From assembly GCA_026874595.1 (NCBI GenBank), contig CM049319.1:53458917-53522916 (forward strand): a stretch of 64,000 bases of DNA. The letters are read 5' to 3'. Under the pieces are notes generated by a model, which ran no database searches, was not told the origin of the DNA, and saw only the letters and a program-made list of their open reading frames with translations. Below are positions 26,201 through 34,529 of this stretch, piece after piece. The stretch comes from Sipunculus nudus (lineage: Eukaryota; Annelida; Sipuncula; Golfingiida; Sipunculidae). Both the position numbers and the translations under genes were made by a program. Position 1 is the first letter of the stretch. Every line of letters starts with the position of its first letter.

Positions 26201-26563
26201 GTATTTACTGAGTGTCTGTTTACCTTGCATGGTCTAGTTCTGAATTTACTGAGTGTGTGTTTACCTTGCTTGGTTTAGTCTGTATTTACTGAGTGTGTAG
26301 TTACCTGGCATGGTCTAGTTCTGTATTTACTGAGGGTGTGTTTACCTTGCATGGAATAGTTCTGTATTTACTGAGTACGTTTACCCAGCATGGTCTAGTT
26401 CTGTATTTACTGAGTGTGTGTTTACCTTGCATGCTTCACATGTATTAGCACCATAATGGAAACCTGAGGCTTTCTCCCCACACACTCGACATGGCGGAAG
26501 CAGGGGCTGCTGTACTGTTGTGCTGGAGACCTCTGGGGCCGGGCTGGTCGTCACTGTTGTCAT
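5566..26563 (-). CDS. NR1-type nuclear receptor, complete, two alternative LBD exons
   Basis: Ligand-regulated transcription factor of the nuclear. The coding exons in transcription order are 26426-26563, 19456-19597, 17183-17406, 16482-16710, then either 13888-14112 or 10995-11231, then 5566-5801. All junctions are GT-AG and the phases agree (0, 1, 0, 1, 1). The protein is 397 or 401 residues: a very short A/B region (1-24), DNA-binding domain (25-90), hinge with a GRYTHEKR extension (about 94-150), LBD signature [20 protein letters not shown] in exon 4, and C-terminal AF-2 core LLYEML. All eight zinc-binding cysteines are present (C25, C28, C42, C45, C61, C67, C77, C80). The P-box is CEACKG rather than the usual CEGCKG. 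An in-frame stop at 26594-26596 precedes the start Met unless splicing enters between. The LBD pattern ([29 protein letters not shown]) places it in NR1. A lophotrochozoan orphan lineage such as NR1P is possible, but the subgroup is not proven. Confidence 0.9.
5799..5856 (-). repeat. duplicated acceptor region of the last exon
   Basis: Two adjacent degenerate copies of about 30 bp, each containing TCTGAAATA and AGG.CATG on the plus strand. On the minus strand this gives two successive TATTTCAG acceptors, about 32 nt apart. Only the downstream one (5802) continues the LBD frame in the canonical way. Confidence 0.55.
5802..10994 (-). other. intron between LBD exon copy 2 and the last exon
   Basis: About 5.2 kb without another recognisable LBD exon. 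It is AT-rich. The only clear element is the dispersed repeat at about 7904-8886. The open frames inside are short, AT-biased and lack splice-flanked receptor motifs. Confidence 0.6.
7904..8886. repeat. dispersed repeat (family B)
   Basis: It begins with AGGGGCCCATGGGCCATGAC, a variant of the GACCCATGGGTC terminus seen elsewhere in the window. It contains the recurring phrases GGTGATGATAGCTCCAGC, TTTCTGAGATAGC and TTCCTGTAACTTGG. It ends near CGATGGAGTGCCATCAC followed by TTCACTAAAA. The same phrases recur at 34530-35467 and 35900-36397. There is no coding capacity. Outer limits are approximate. Confidence 0.5.
10995..11231 (-). CDS. receptor LBD exon copy 2 (helices 5-8), alternative
   Basis: A 237-nt exon, phase 1 in and phase 1 out. 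The acceptor is TCTCTCTCTGCCTAG with a strong pyrimidine tract, and the donor is CAGAG|GTAAAT. Joined to exon 4 it reads [21 protein letters not shown], the standard helix 5 motif including the conserved Arg. Then comes the beta-turn ([10 protein letters not shown]) and helices 6-8, ending [12 protein letters not shown]. It aligns end to end with 13888-14112: F[DE]V, R.F[DN]I, FT..G, E.IE.M.N.A..LQ and EI..L....LLF are shared. It is four codons longer in the beta-turn/helix 6 loop. Including both exons would duplicate helices 5-8, so this is inferred to be mutually exclusive with copy 1. Confidence 0.9.
11412..11725. repeat. minisatellite, unit about 21 bp, upstream of LBD exon copy 2
   Basis: Degenerate tandem units with the core CCCATTATGAGAGCCTAAAG, about 14 copies. 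The phrases GAGAGCCT, AAGGCCCAT and GAGGGTCTAAAGACCCAT vary between units. It begins about 180 nt upstream of the copy 2 acceptor in the direction of transcription. Confidence 0.7.
13626..13692 (-). other. possible short cassette (poison) exon
   Basis: On the minus strand a good acceptor (CATTTTTTTCTCAG) precedes 67 nt that end at ATCAGAG|GTAAAAAT. The stretch reads QEQINSLI, loosely like DESEINTL of exon copy 2, and it ends in the same phase. Its length does not preserve the frame. Spliced after LBD exon copy 1 it would read into a TAG within five codons. It could be a decayed third LBD exon, a poison exon, or chance. A second possible acceptor at 13720 gives a 94-nt version. Confidence 0.2.
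13888..14112 (-). CDS. receptor LBD exon copy 1 (helices 5-8), alternative
   Basis: A 225-nt exon, phase 1 in and phase 1 out. The acceptor is ATGTTTTCTTCAG and the donor is TTTACAG|GTAGAC, which is weaker than average. After exon 4 it reads [21 protein letters not shown] (helix 5). The beta-turn [12 protein letters not shown] and helices 6-8 follow, ending [11 protein letters not shown], then Asp from the last exon. It has no stop, indel or lost core residue, so it looks functional. It differs from copy 2 at most pocket-lining positions of helix 5, the beta-turn and helix 7. The two exons share about a third of residues by eye. Expected isoform: 397 residues. Confidence 0.9.
14141..14201. 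repeat. (TA)30 microsatellite at the acceptor of LBD exon copy 1
   Basis: An uninterrupted TA dinucleotide run of about 61 nt. In transcript sense it spans roughly positions -28 to -88 from the copy 1 3' splice site, the zone where the branch point and pyrimidine tract normally lie. Confidence 0.95.
15400..16016 (-). repeat. dispersed repeat family A, copy 1
   Basis: A roughly 600-bp element also found at 32715-33245, 33380-34028 and, inverted, 56511-57155. On the plus strand this copy starts near CATGCCATGGTCAAATTTGG and ends with GACGGACGG-type repeats and a hairpin (TAGCTTAGATGACT / AGTCAGCTGAGCTA) followed by AAAA. Short apparent reading frames in each copy are incidental. Confidence 0.7.
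16482..16710 (-). CDS. receptor exon 4: LBD helices 2-5, signature motif
   Basis: A 229-nt exon, phase 0 in and phase 1 out. The acceptor is TTGCTTTTTACAG and the donor is CTTAAAA|GTGAGT. It starts [17 protein letters not shown] and continues through a helix 2-like acidic segment. Helix 3 to helix 5 carry the nuclear receptor LBD signature [20 protein letters not shown]. It ends LLK plus one base, so the next exon completes the codon as Thr (copy 1) or Ser (copy 2). This common exon supplies the helix 3-4 coactivator groove shared by both isoforms. Confidence 0.93.
16711..17182 (-). other. receptor intron, exon 3 to exon 4
   Basis: A short intron (472 nt) bounded by a GTAAGT donor and a TTTTTACAG acceptor. 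Nothing else is recognised. Confidence 0.75.
17183..17406 (-). CDS. receptor exon 3: C-terminal extension and hinge
   Basis: A 224-nt exon, phase 1 in and phase 0 out. The acceptor is TGAATTTTCAG and the donor is TTTCTC|GTAAGT. The split codon gives Ala, so the DNA-binding domain continues [17 protein letters not shown], the basic C-terminal extension that contacts DNA beside the half-site in many NR1 receptors. A charged, helix-prone hinge follows ([20 protein letters not shown]). Then comes [19 protein letters not shown], likely the start of LBD helix 1. Frame and junctions agree with both neighbours. Confidence 0.9.
17407..19455 (-). other. receptor intron, exon 2 to exon 3
   Basis: About 2 kb. 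It contains a two-copy direct repeat of about 68 bp at 17546-17675 (CTATGA.ATGTA.GGACAT.TGCAG) and a GATGGACGGACAG phrase near 17838 from an unidentified dispersed repeat. A 119-codon open frame at 18358-18717 (minus) has no recognisable motif or splice support. Confidence 0.6.
19456..19597 (-). CDS. receptor exon 2: second zinc finger
   Basis: A 142-nt exon, phase 0 in and phase 1 out. The acceptor is CTGTATTTTACAG and the donor is AAAAGAAG|GTAAGA. It encodes [14 protein letters not shown], completing the recognition helix. The second Cys4 zinc finger follows, with D-box CSGRGNC and spacing C-x5-C-x9-C-x2-C, then [14 protein letters not shown]. The exon boundary splits the P-box helix exactly after Lys46, a common intron position in nuclear receptor genes. 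All zinc ligands are intact. Confidence 0.97.
19598..20389 (-). other. intron between the zinc-finger exons, non-array part
   Basis: Ordinary AT-rich intron between the exon 2 acceptor and the start of the minisatellite. The array fades into this side through increasingly degenerate units from about 20470 back to 20380. Confidence 0.6.
20390..26425 (-). repeat. 6-kb minisatellite of 41-bp units seeded on a splice donor
   Basis: About 147 tandem units of 41 bp. On the minus strand each unit contains CATGCAAG|GTAAACACAC or a CCAG|GTAAAC variant, then CTCAGTAAATACAG and AACTAGAC. The array directly abuts the donor of the zinc finger 1 exon, and the last 8 exon bases (CATGCAAG) match the unit, so the true donor looks like the terminal repeat copy. 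Shortened 39-bp units recur and create higher-order periods of 408 bp (ten units) and 326 bp (eight units). A larger block repeats with a 2082-bp offset (for example 21769 and 23851). The exon-proximal edge (about 26234-26420) is copied inside the array at about 23011-23197 (offset 3223). Plus-strand open frames across it are artefacts. Confidence 0.97.
26426..26563 (-). CDS. receptor exon 1: N-terminus and first zinc finger
   Basis: Encodes residues 1-46. A short Ser/Thr/Pro-rich A/B region ([20 protein letters not shown]) is followed by zinc finger 1, [18 protein letters not shown], and the start of the P-box, CEACK. The donor is GCATGCAAG|GTAAACAC, exactly at the edge of the minisatellite. 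If the donor is not used, the frame runs into the array and stops after 14 codons. The start Met is the first ATG after an in-frame TGA at 26594-26596. An upstream exon could only add residues if a 3' splice site lies between 26564 and 26593. Candidate AGs are present there but lack a good pyrimidine tract. Confidence 0.93.
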
Positions 26564-26591
26564 GCTGGCTCTGCTTACCTTACCCCCAGCC

Positions 26592-26609
26592 TGTCAATAT
26601 ATATTGACA
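26592..26609. other. 18-bp perfect palindrome just upstream of exon 1
   Basis: TGTCAATATATATTGACA reads the same on both strands. A second palindrome, TGTACCGGTACA, follows at 26614-26625. They lie 29-62 bp upstream of the start codon, where a promoter element or a 3' splice site would have to be. The function is unknown. Confidence 0.5.
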
Positions 26610-26837
26610 TACATGTACCGGTACATTTAGGCTGCATAAATAATAGTTTCTGGGACAAAGAACAAGGCCTACAGGCCTAATGCGAACCTGTGCAAAGTTT
26701 GGGAGTATGAATGGAGGTTTATTTTTTAAATTTAATATTGATCCTCTTAAGTCCTGCATATCTACCTTAGTCATTATGATTTCAGCAAAATGGAGGTTTC
26801 GGACCTGCAAGTTTCAGACTAGGACATTTAAAAACTA

Positions 26838-28897
26838 GAATATGGGTAGTCAACTATATGTATCCGAAGAAATCAGAGTGGGACGGATGAGGCATGGATT
26901 AAGTGGCAAGGGGAATAGAGTGAGGTGTGTTGCATAATAGCATGGATGTCTGCAGCCTTAACGTGAATGTAGGTGGCGCCACCTGTCATAAAATCAAAAG
27001 AGCTGTCCAGGATGTATAAACCTGCAAAATTTCAGGTGGATAAGTCAAACCACTTCTGAGATATGAGTGATTTTATCCCAAGGCAGATGAACAGATGGAT
27101 GCTGTGCATAAATGGTCGCAGGTGGCGCCACAAGTTTTGCCTATGAAGAAGAGCTATGTGATATCTATACACATGCAAAATTTCGGCCGAATCGGTCAAA
27201 TGGTTCCCGATATATGAGCTTGGATGTTTGCAGAGTAAACCTGAATGTAGGTGGCACCACCTGTCATAAAATCAAGAGAGCTGTCCAGGATGTATAAACA
27301 TGCAAAATTTCAGGTGAATAAGTCAAACCACTGCTGTGATATGAGTGATTTTATCCCAAGGCAGATAAACAGATGGATGCTGTGCATAAATGGTTGCAGG
27401 TGGCGCCACCAGTTTTGCCTATGATGAAGAGCTATGTGAGATCTGTACACATGCAAAATTTCGGCCGAATCGGTCAAATGGTTCACGAGATATGAGCTTG
27501 GATGTCTGCAGAGTAAACCTGAATGTAGGTGGCGCCACCTGTCATAAAATCAAGAGAGCTGTCCAGGATGTATAACCTGCAAAATTTCAGGTGAATAAGT
27601 CAAACCACAGCTGTGATATTAGTGATTTTATCCCAAGGCAGATGAACAGATGGACGCCGTGCATAAATGGTTGCAGGTGGCGCCACCAGTTTTGCCTATG
27701 ATGAAGAGCTATGTGAGATCTGTACACATGCAAAATTTCGGCCGAATCGGTCAAATGGTTCACGAGATATGAGCTTGGATGTCTGCAGAGTAAACCTGAA
27801 TGTAGGTGGCGCCACCTGTCATAAAATCAAGAGAGCTGTCCAGGATGTATAACCTGCAAAATTTCAGGTGAATAAGTCAAACCACAGCTGTGATATTAGT
27901 GATTTTATCCCAAGGCAGATGAACAGATGGACGCCGTGCATAAATGGTTGCAGGTGGCGCCACCAGTTTTGCCTATGATGAAGAGCTATGTGAGATCTAT
28001 ACACATCAAAATTTTGGCCCAATCGGTCAGACAGTTCCCGAGATATGAGCTTGGATGTCTGCAGAGTAAACCTGAATGTAGGTGGCGCCACCTGTCATAA
28101 AATTGAGAAAGCTGTCCAGGATGTTTAAACCTGTAAATTTCAGGTGAATTAGTCAAACCACTGCTGAGATATGAGTGATTTTATCCCAAGGCAGATGAAA
28201 AGATGGACGCTGTGCATAAATGTTTGCAGGGGGAGCCACCAGTTTTGCCTATAATGAAGAGCTATGTGTGATCTATACACATGCAAAATTTTTGCCCAAT
28301 CGGTCAAACCGCCACCAGTCATAAAATCTAGAAAGCTGCCCAGGATGTATTAACATGCAAAATTTCAGGTGGATAAGTCAAACCACTTCTGAGATATGAG
28401 TGATATTATCCCAAGGCAGATGAACAGATGGACGCTGTGCAAAAATGGTCGCAGATGGCACCACCATTTTTAGTGTATGTTATAAAGCTATCAAAGTGCT
28501 ACATTTGTGTAAAAGTTTTGGCCTGATCAGTCAAACAGTTCCATAGATATGTGATCTATACACATGCAAAATTTTTGCCCAATCGATCAAACCGCCACCA
28601 GTCATAAAATCTAGAAAGCTGCCCAGGATGTATTAACATGCAAAATTTCAGGTGGATAAGTCAAACCACTTCTGAGATATGAGTGATATTATCCCAAGGC
28701 AGATGAACAGATGGACGCTGTGCAAAAATGGTCGCAGATGGCACCACCATTTTTAGTGTATGTTATAAAGCTATCAAAGTGCTACATTTGTGTAAAAGTT
28801 TTGGCCTGATCAGTCAAACAGTTCCATAGATATGTGGGTTTATGTGTGGAAACAGACGCACAAATAGACGCTGGGCAACAAGGAAAGGTCAGAGGTC
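26838..28897 (+). repeat. palindrome-rich repeat element, copy 1, with internal tandem units
   Basis: It starts AACTAGAATATGGGTAGTCA and ends GGAAAGGTCAGAGGTCAA; the same ends bound 29094-30390. Inside are about 277-bp tandem units, each a dimer of two related half-units that begin with GGTGGCGCCACC or a near copy. Half-units share ATGCAAAATTTC, GGTCAAA or AGTCAAACCA, and GAGATATGAG. Perfect palindromes lie at 26972, 27399, 27528, 27676, 27805, 27953 and 28081. Units at 27390-27575 and 27667-27852 are nearly identical, so expansion was recent. Apparent 61-codon frames are by-products. Confidence 0.85.
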
Positions 28898-29093
28898 AAC
28901 AAACAAGGCCTACAGGCCTAATGCGAACCTGTGCAATGAGATTACACCAGGTAAAATGCTTCAATGCTGGACCATTACTTTTCAAGAACATGTGTAACAT
29001 GTATATGAACAATGCAAGTACTAAACACTTAGAACAAGAAACAATTAAACAAACATCACTGCTGCAATTCTGGCATGGGTGCACACAACACAA

Positions 29094-30390
29094 AAACTAG
29101 AATTTGGGTAGTCAACAAGTGACTATGTGTATCCTCCAAAATCAGAGTGGGAAAGGTGAAGTGAGGCATGGATTGAGTGGCAAGGGGAAATAGAGTGAGG
29201 TGTGTTGCATAATAGCCTGGATGTCTGCAGCCGAAATGTGTATGTAGGTTGTGCCACCTACCACAAAATCCAGAAAGCTGTCCAAGATGTATAAACATGC
29301 AAAATTTTAGGCAGATAAGCCAAACCACTACTGAGATATGAGTGATTTTAGCCCACGGCAGACAAACAGATGGACACTGTGCAAAAATGGTGGCAGGTGG
29401 CACCACCAATTTTGTGTATGATTGAGAGATATGTGAGATCTATACACATGCAAAATTTCAGGGGGATATGTCAAACCAGTCCTGATATATAAGCCTAAAT
29501 GTACGCAGTGCATACATGAATATAGGTGGCGCCACCTGCCAACAAAAATCCAGAAAGCTATCCAAGATGTATAAACCTGCAGAATTTTAAGGCTGATAAG
29601 TCAAACCGATACTGAGATATGGGTAATTTTAGCCCACGGCAGACAGATGGACGCTGTGCAAAAATGGTGGCAGGTGGCACCACCAATTTTGTTTATGATT
29701 AAGAGTTATGTGAGATCTACACATATGGAAAATTTCAGGGGGATATGTCAAACCAGTCCTGAGGTATAAGCCTGAATGTCTGTAGCGTATACATAAATGT
29801 AGGTGGCGCCACCTGCCACAAAATCCAGAAAGCTATCCAAGATGTATAAACCTGCAAAATTTTAGGCAGAAATGTCAAACCACTGCCTATTATGAGTGAT
29901 TATATCCCACAACAAACAAACAGACGGACGCTGTGCAAAAATGATTGCAGGTGGTGCCACCGCTTTTGCGTATGATAAAGAGCTATGTGAGATCTATAAA
30001 CATACAAAATTTTTGCCCAATCGGTCAAATGGTTCCTGAGATATGAGCTTGGATGTCTGCAGCATAAATTTGTATGTAGGTGGCGCCACCTGTCAAAAAA
30101 TCTAGAAAGCTGTCCAGGATGTAAACACATGCAAAATTTCAGATGGAAAAGTCCAACCAATGCAGAGATATGAGTGTTTTTTTTCCCCAAGGCAGATGAA
30201 CAGATAAATGCTGTGCAAAAATGGTTGCAGGTGGTGCCACCATTTTTAGTGTATGTTATAAAGCTTTCCAAGGGCTACATTTGTGCAAAATCTTTAGCCT
30301 TATTGGTCAAACGGTTCCCTAGATATGTGGGTTTATGTGTGGAAACAGATGCACAAATGGACGCTGGGCAGAGAGGAAAGGTCAGAGGTC
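29094..30390 (+). repeat. palindrome-rich repeat element, copy 2
   Basis: Same termini and half-unit pattern as 26838-28897, but with fewer and more diverged units. Perfect GGTGGCGCCACC lies at 29525, 29802 and 30079. The terminal AGGTCAGAGGTCA forms a DR1-type pair of nuclear receptor half-sites. The 200-bp link between the two elements (28898-29093) carries AAGGCCTACAGGCCTAATGC, also seen near 26665. Confidence 0.8.
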
Positions 30391-30930
30391 AATGAAAAAT
30401 GAGGGTGCACCAGTTCACATGTGACTGATCATAATTCCAAATTTTAAAAAATTCTGCCCAGTGGTTATAAAGAAGTTCTCCGGAAACCTATGCAGCGATG
30501 GCGGCAGCGTTGGCGTCTGACTGAAATCATAGTATCCGCAAAACCCTGTTTTGGCAGATACAATGATTGTAGCTGGCACCACCAGTCTTATATACAATGA
30601 AGAGATATATAAATATGCCCAATGTCAGACTGATATGTCAAACCCCTCCTCTGAAATAAGCAGGGACATACACTGTGCAAAAATTATTGTAGGTGGTGCC
30701 ACCAGCCTTGTACACTATAAAGCTACCCGATATGTATAAACATGCCAAATTTTAGGCTGATGTATCAAATTCCTCTGTAGAAATAAGCAGGCGCATACAC
30801 TGCAAAAGTCAATGTAGGTGGCACCACCTGTCTTGTAAATGAGAATACCATCAAGACACATAGACAGGTATAAGTCCAATACATCAAACTTCCAGAGTTT
30901 GATGCACTGGGCTGACAAGGCTTAGGTGAG
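30391..30930. repeat. short half-unit repeats related to the palindrome family
   Basis: Three spaced blocks with GGTGGTGCCACCAG-like cores (about 30572, 30692 and 30819), each followed by ATGCC.AATGTCAG or ATGCCAAATTTTAGGCTGAT and a TCAAA.CCTC phrase. They resemble a shorter, roughly 125-bp version of the half-unit seen in 26838-30390. Confidence 0.5.
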
Positions 30931-30980
30931 TAAAGCAGTTGCCCCCGAGTGACCTGTGACAAATTGCTGCCTCAAGCTAC

Positions 30981-31215
30981 TGCACTGAGTGAACTCTTGA
31001 CCTGCACCTGGCTAGACTGAGTGAACTTTTGACCTGTACCTGGCTGCACTGAGTGAACTCTTGACCTGTTGCATAATCTGACAAAGTTGGCAGTCTGCCA
31101 AAGCTATAAATAGATTCAGGCTGAACTTTTGTACCAAATATAATGCAGTGAGCCAAAGCTATAAATAGAATGCAGCTACTGCACTGAGTGAACTCTTGAC
31201 CTATACCTGGCTGTA
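30981..31215. repeat. degenerate tandem repeat, CTGAGTGAACTCTTGACCTG core
   Basis: About four copies of a 40-45-bp unit (30985, 31017, 31047, 31180) with the phrases GTGAACT.TTGACCTG and ACCTGGCT. A second phrase, GCCAAAGCTATAAATAGA, occurs twice nearby. Confidence 0.5.
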
Positions 31216-32714
31216 GTTCTTCCAATCCTGGCACTGTGCCAAAATTATTAATAGAGCTGACATCATCTTGGCTAGTGGCCAAAATCAAGGCACTGGCAAT
31301 CTGCCAATGGTAAACCAAGTGCTGCAATCTGTACACAAAAGTGGTCCCTACTTGAAATAACTTTGAAATTTATTTTTCAAATGCAAAATGCTTTTTCAGC
31401 TGACTTTTTATAAACAAGGGACCTATGGGTCACGACGCTCAGCTGTTATATATGATAAAAAAATATTATTTAGAAATGAGGCACATGCTGGTTTTGTGTG
31501 GTAATAAATATAAGCTGTATTATGAGTTGTTGTTGTTTAGCTTATGTATGATTTTGATAGTACCTTTGGAGACAGGGAAGAGGATTGATTTCATTTATTT
31601 TATTAACAAATGGAGTACTACTGTCACACAGATTTTGACTTGGCCATATAACTTATAAGCAGAACATATAATATAAGAGTTTAACTATTTATTAAAAAAA
31701 TTACAAATATTGTCCAAAATATAATTTTTATTAAAAATAATAAGAGAATCATATGATTTTTTAAAATGATATATAACTGATATGATTATTAAAATAATAT
31801 TAAAGAATATATTCATGAATGCATTCATGAATACATTTTGAAAGTATTTGCACGAGTATTCATATACTTTCATTTTTACCTGAATTCCCATTCTTTATGC
31901 AAGAAATTTTATAATGGAGTACATAATCATATTCGTATTTAAATACAATTACAAAGTATTCGCACCATGTCTGGTATTTATTCAGTTTTCACCAAACAAT
32001 GATGTTGAGAATCCAGAATATACAAATTTCACACATTTAAATAATGATCATAAGTACCTGGTTTTATGGCTTTTATTTATATTAAAAAATAACTGTAAAA
32101 AATTCATTTTGGACTAATTTCACATCAATGTACACACTAGACACAGTAGGAATCTAGATTAATATTATCAACTGCATCTTTGTCTATCATTAATTTCCTT
32201 CATATAATCCTTAATGATTAGTAATGAACAATATGATTTACTTCTTTATCATTAAAAATGAACTGAAAAATGCCATAGGTGACTGCATGGTGTTATTTGG
32301 AATATGTGACATTCTACCCATCGATACAAGATTCTTATATCATCAGTAACTGCAAGTTAATTTCCTGTTATTATAAACTAACAAATTCCTTTTCTATTTT
32401 TCTTTAATTTGTTATTAAAAACCAATAAAAATTTATTAATTTATTGTTTATTGTTATGTTGTTGGTTAAAACTACTAGATGAGTTGGGTTGAACACCTGG
32501 ATCAACTGTGGCTGGCCATAAGCTGCCTGTATTCTCCCCTCAAGCGTGCATAATTTGATGAAAGGTCAACAAGGTCAACATACAGGTGACTCAAGAGGGG
32601 CTGGAGAGAGCCAAAGTCTGACAGGGTCTCATAAAAAACATTAATAAAAGCTACAATATTTGGCAAATTTCTTTCAGCTTTCTAAACTAAAAAGCTGAAA
32701 TCCTTATGTGTGCA
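31216..32714. other. no gene recognised
   Basis: AT-rich DNA. A repeat terminus (AAACAAGGGACCTATGGGTC) lies at about 31412 and is followed by a degraded body. The rest, including 31680-32460, is simple AT-rich sequence. Confidence 0.4.
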
Positions 32715-33245
32715 TGATATGAAAATTATGTTAACAGTGCTCACAGGAAACAAACGTGCCTTGGTCACAGTTGGGCAAAATTTAAGGTACTAATTTTATA
32801 TTTATACTAATAACTTATAAATTTGAAAAATTCAGAACTAATTTTGGGTATTCAATTGAATCTTGATTAAATAATGTTACATCCCTGACAAAAAAAATCT
32901 CTAGCTTCAGCAATGCCCTTGTTAAGGGAATAAATATATTTCTTGATTTTTTTACAAAGTGCATTATGTTTGGGCCCATAACTTAAAAAAAATACACAAT
33001 ACTGACATCATTTCTGGCATGTCCATAGTGAATGTATAGAAAAATATGTATATTATATATGATCAAAGTCAGATCAGTGGTTTTGATATTAGGCAGTCTT
33101 AAAGTGTAACATTGGGTTTTCAATGGAAAAATGAAGTTTTTCATTGATATCTCGAAAGAATTAAGTCCTAGTGACCAAATTCTTGGCATGGTAGGGGATT
33201 TTGGAGATATCTAACTGTATGCCAAATTTAAGGAACTTAGAGCTG
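32715..33245 (+). repeat. dispersed repeat family A, copy 2 (truncated end)
   Basis: Follows the 15400-16016 copy from CGTGCCTTGGTCACAGTTGG to CTAACTGTATGCCAAATTTA. It then loses the GACGG and hairpin end and passes into an unrelated AGCTCGGGAGCTGAGCT segment. More diverged than the other copies. Confidence 0.65.
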
Positions 33246-33379
33246 AAGCTCGGGAGCTGAGCTCTAGCAAACTGCATAACACTAGCAATATGTGACATGG
33301 TGCTTGAAAACTTGAATAAAATCTACAGTTTTTGATCAACTGGTTTCAAATTTTTGGTGTTAACAGTTGAAATGCTAAC

Positions 33380-34028
33380 AAAAACATACTGTGAAAATTA
33401 AATCCACAGCAGTTACAGCAAAAAAATGTGCCATGGTCAAAGTTGGGCAAAATTTAAGGTACCAATTTTTTATTTTTGCTAATATTTTTAAAAATTTAAA
33501 AGATTTTGATCTAATTTTGGGTATACAATTTAATTTTGATTTATAAAAGTAATATTACTGGAAAAAAAGTGCTTAGCTTTAACAAGTTTTGTGTTAAGTG
33601 ATAAAATTTCTTTCCTGATTATTTACAAAATGCATTATGTTTGGGCCCATAACTTTTTTAAATTAAATAATACAGACCTAATTTCTGGCATGTACATAGG
33701 AATTATATAGAGGATTATTTATAGGAAATATGAGGAAAAACAGATGAGTGGTTTTGATATTAGGCAGTCCTAAAGAGTGAAAATAGGTTTTTAATAAAAA
33801 ATTGAGGTTTTTCCTTTATTTCTCAAAGGATTGAAGTCGCAAGGACCCAGTTTTCAGCTTGGTAGGAGATCTTGGGGACATCTAACATTATGCTGAATTT
33901 TGGATTCCTAGGTCTTACGGTTTCAAAACGTGCCACATCTACGGGCGGACGGACGGACGGACAGACGGACGGACGACGGACAATGGACCCAACTATAGCT
34001 CAGATGACTTATAGTCAGCTGAGCTAAA
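33380..34028 (+). repeat. dispersed repeat family A, copy 3
   Basis: A full-length copy from about ACATACTGTGAAAATTAAAT to the terminal hairpin AGCTCAGATGACTTA / TAGTCAGCTGAGCT at 33997-34025, followed by AAAAA. The GACGGACG run lies at about 33942-33977. Confidence 0.75.
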
Positions 34029-34529
34029 AAAGAAATCAGGAATGTATTTAAAATTATAACGGATGCATACTGAATGCAAAATTAAAATACAGATATATCT
34101 CACTGATGGCAAATTCTTGAATTAAGTTGAGTAGGGATACCAATAATTTATAAACCATGTACAGTTGTCTTTATATAGCCACAGAGAGCTGAATATCCAT
34201 GATTGTAACATTGCCTGGTATGATGAATAACTTAAATCCTAAATCTAAATTTTTTAAAAGCTTTTAAAAAATCTTTCTTGTCAATATTAACCAAAGATAA
34301 CCTGAAATCTAAATGTCTAGTGGCATGATGTAATAGATGCTGATAAACTGGTGCCAGGCTAGATGTAACAGCATAACACAGCTAACATATATGGTAAAAT
34401 GACTCAATTCAATCTCCATAATTCAGCCAAAAATCATTTATGTGGAACCATTAATGACAATTATTATAAGAATTATGGTAGGGATTATTCTTGTAAAATA
34501 TTTAACAAACTGGCTTCAGTGGCATCAGT
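34029..34529. other. no feature seen
   Basis: AT-rich intergenic or upstream-intron sequence between repeat copies. Nothing is recognised. Confidence 0.35.

Noticed and set aside
20390-26425. CRISPR-like regular repeats
   Set aside because: Units are directly adjacent with no unique spacers, in a eukaryotic intron.
27112-27852. Three near-identical 61-codon frames starting MVAGGAT
   Set aside because: They follow the 277-bp repeat unit exactly, end at the same place in each unit, and have no splice or start context.
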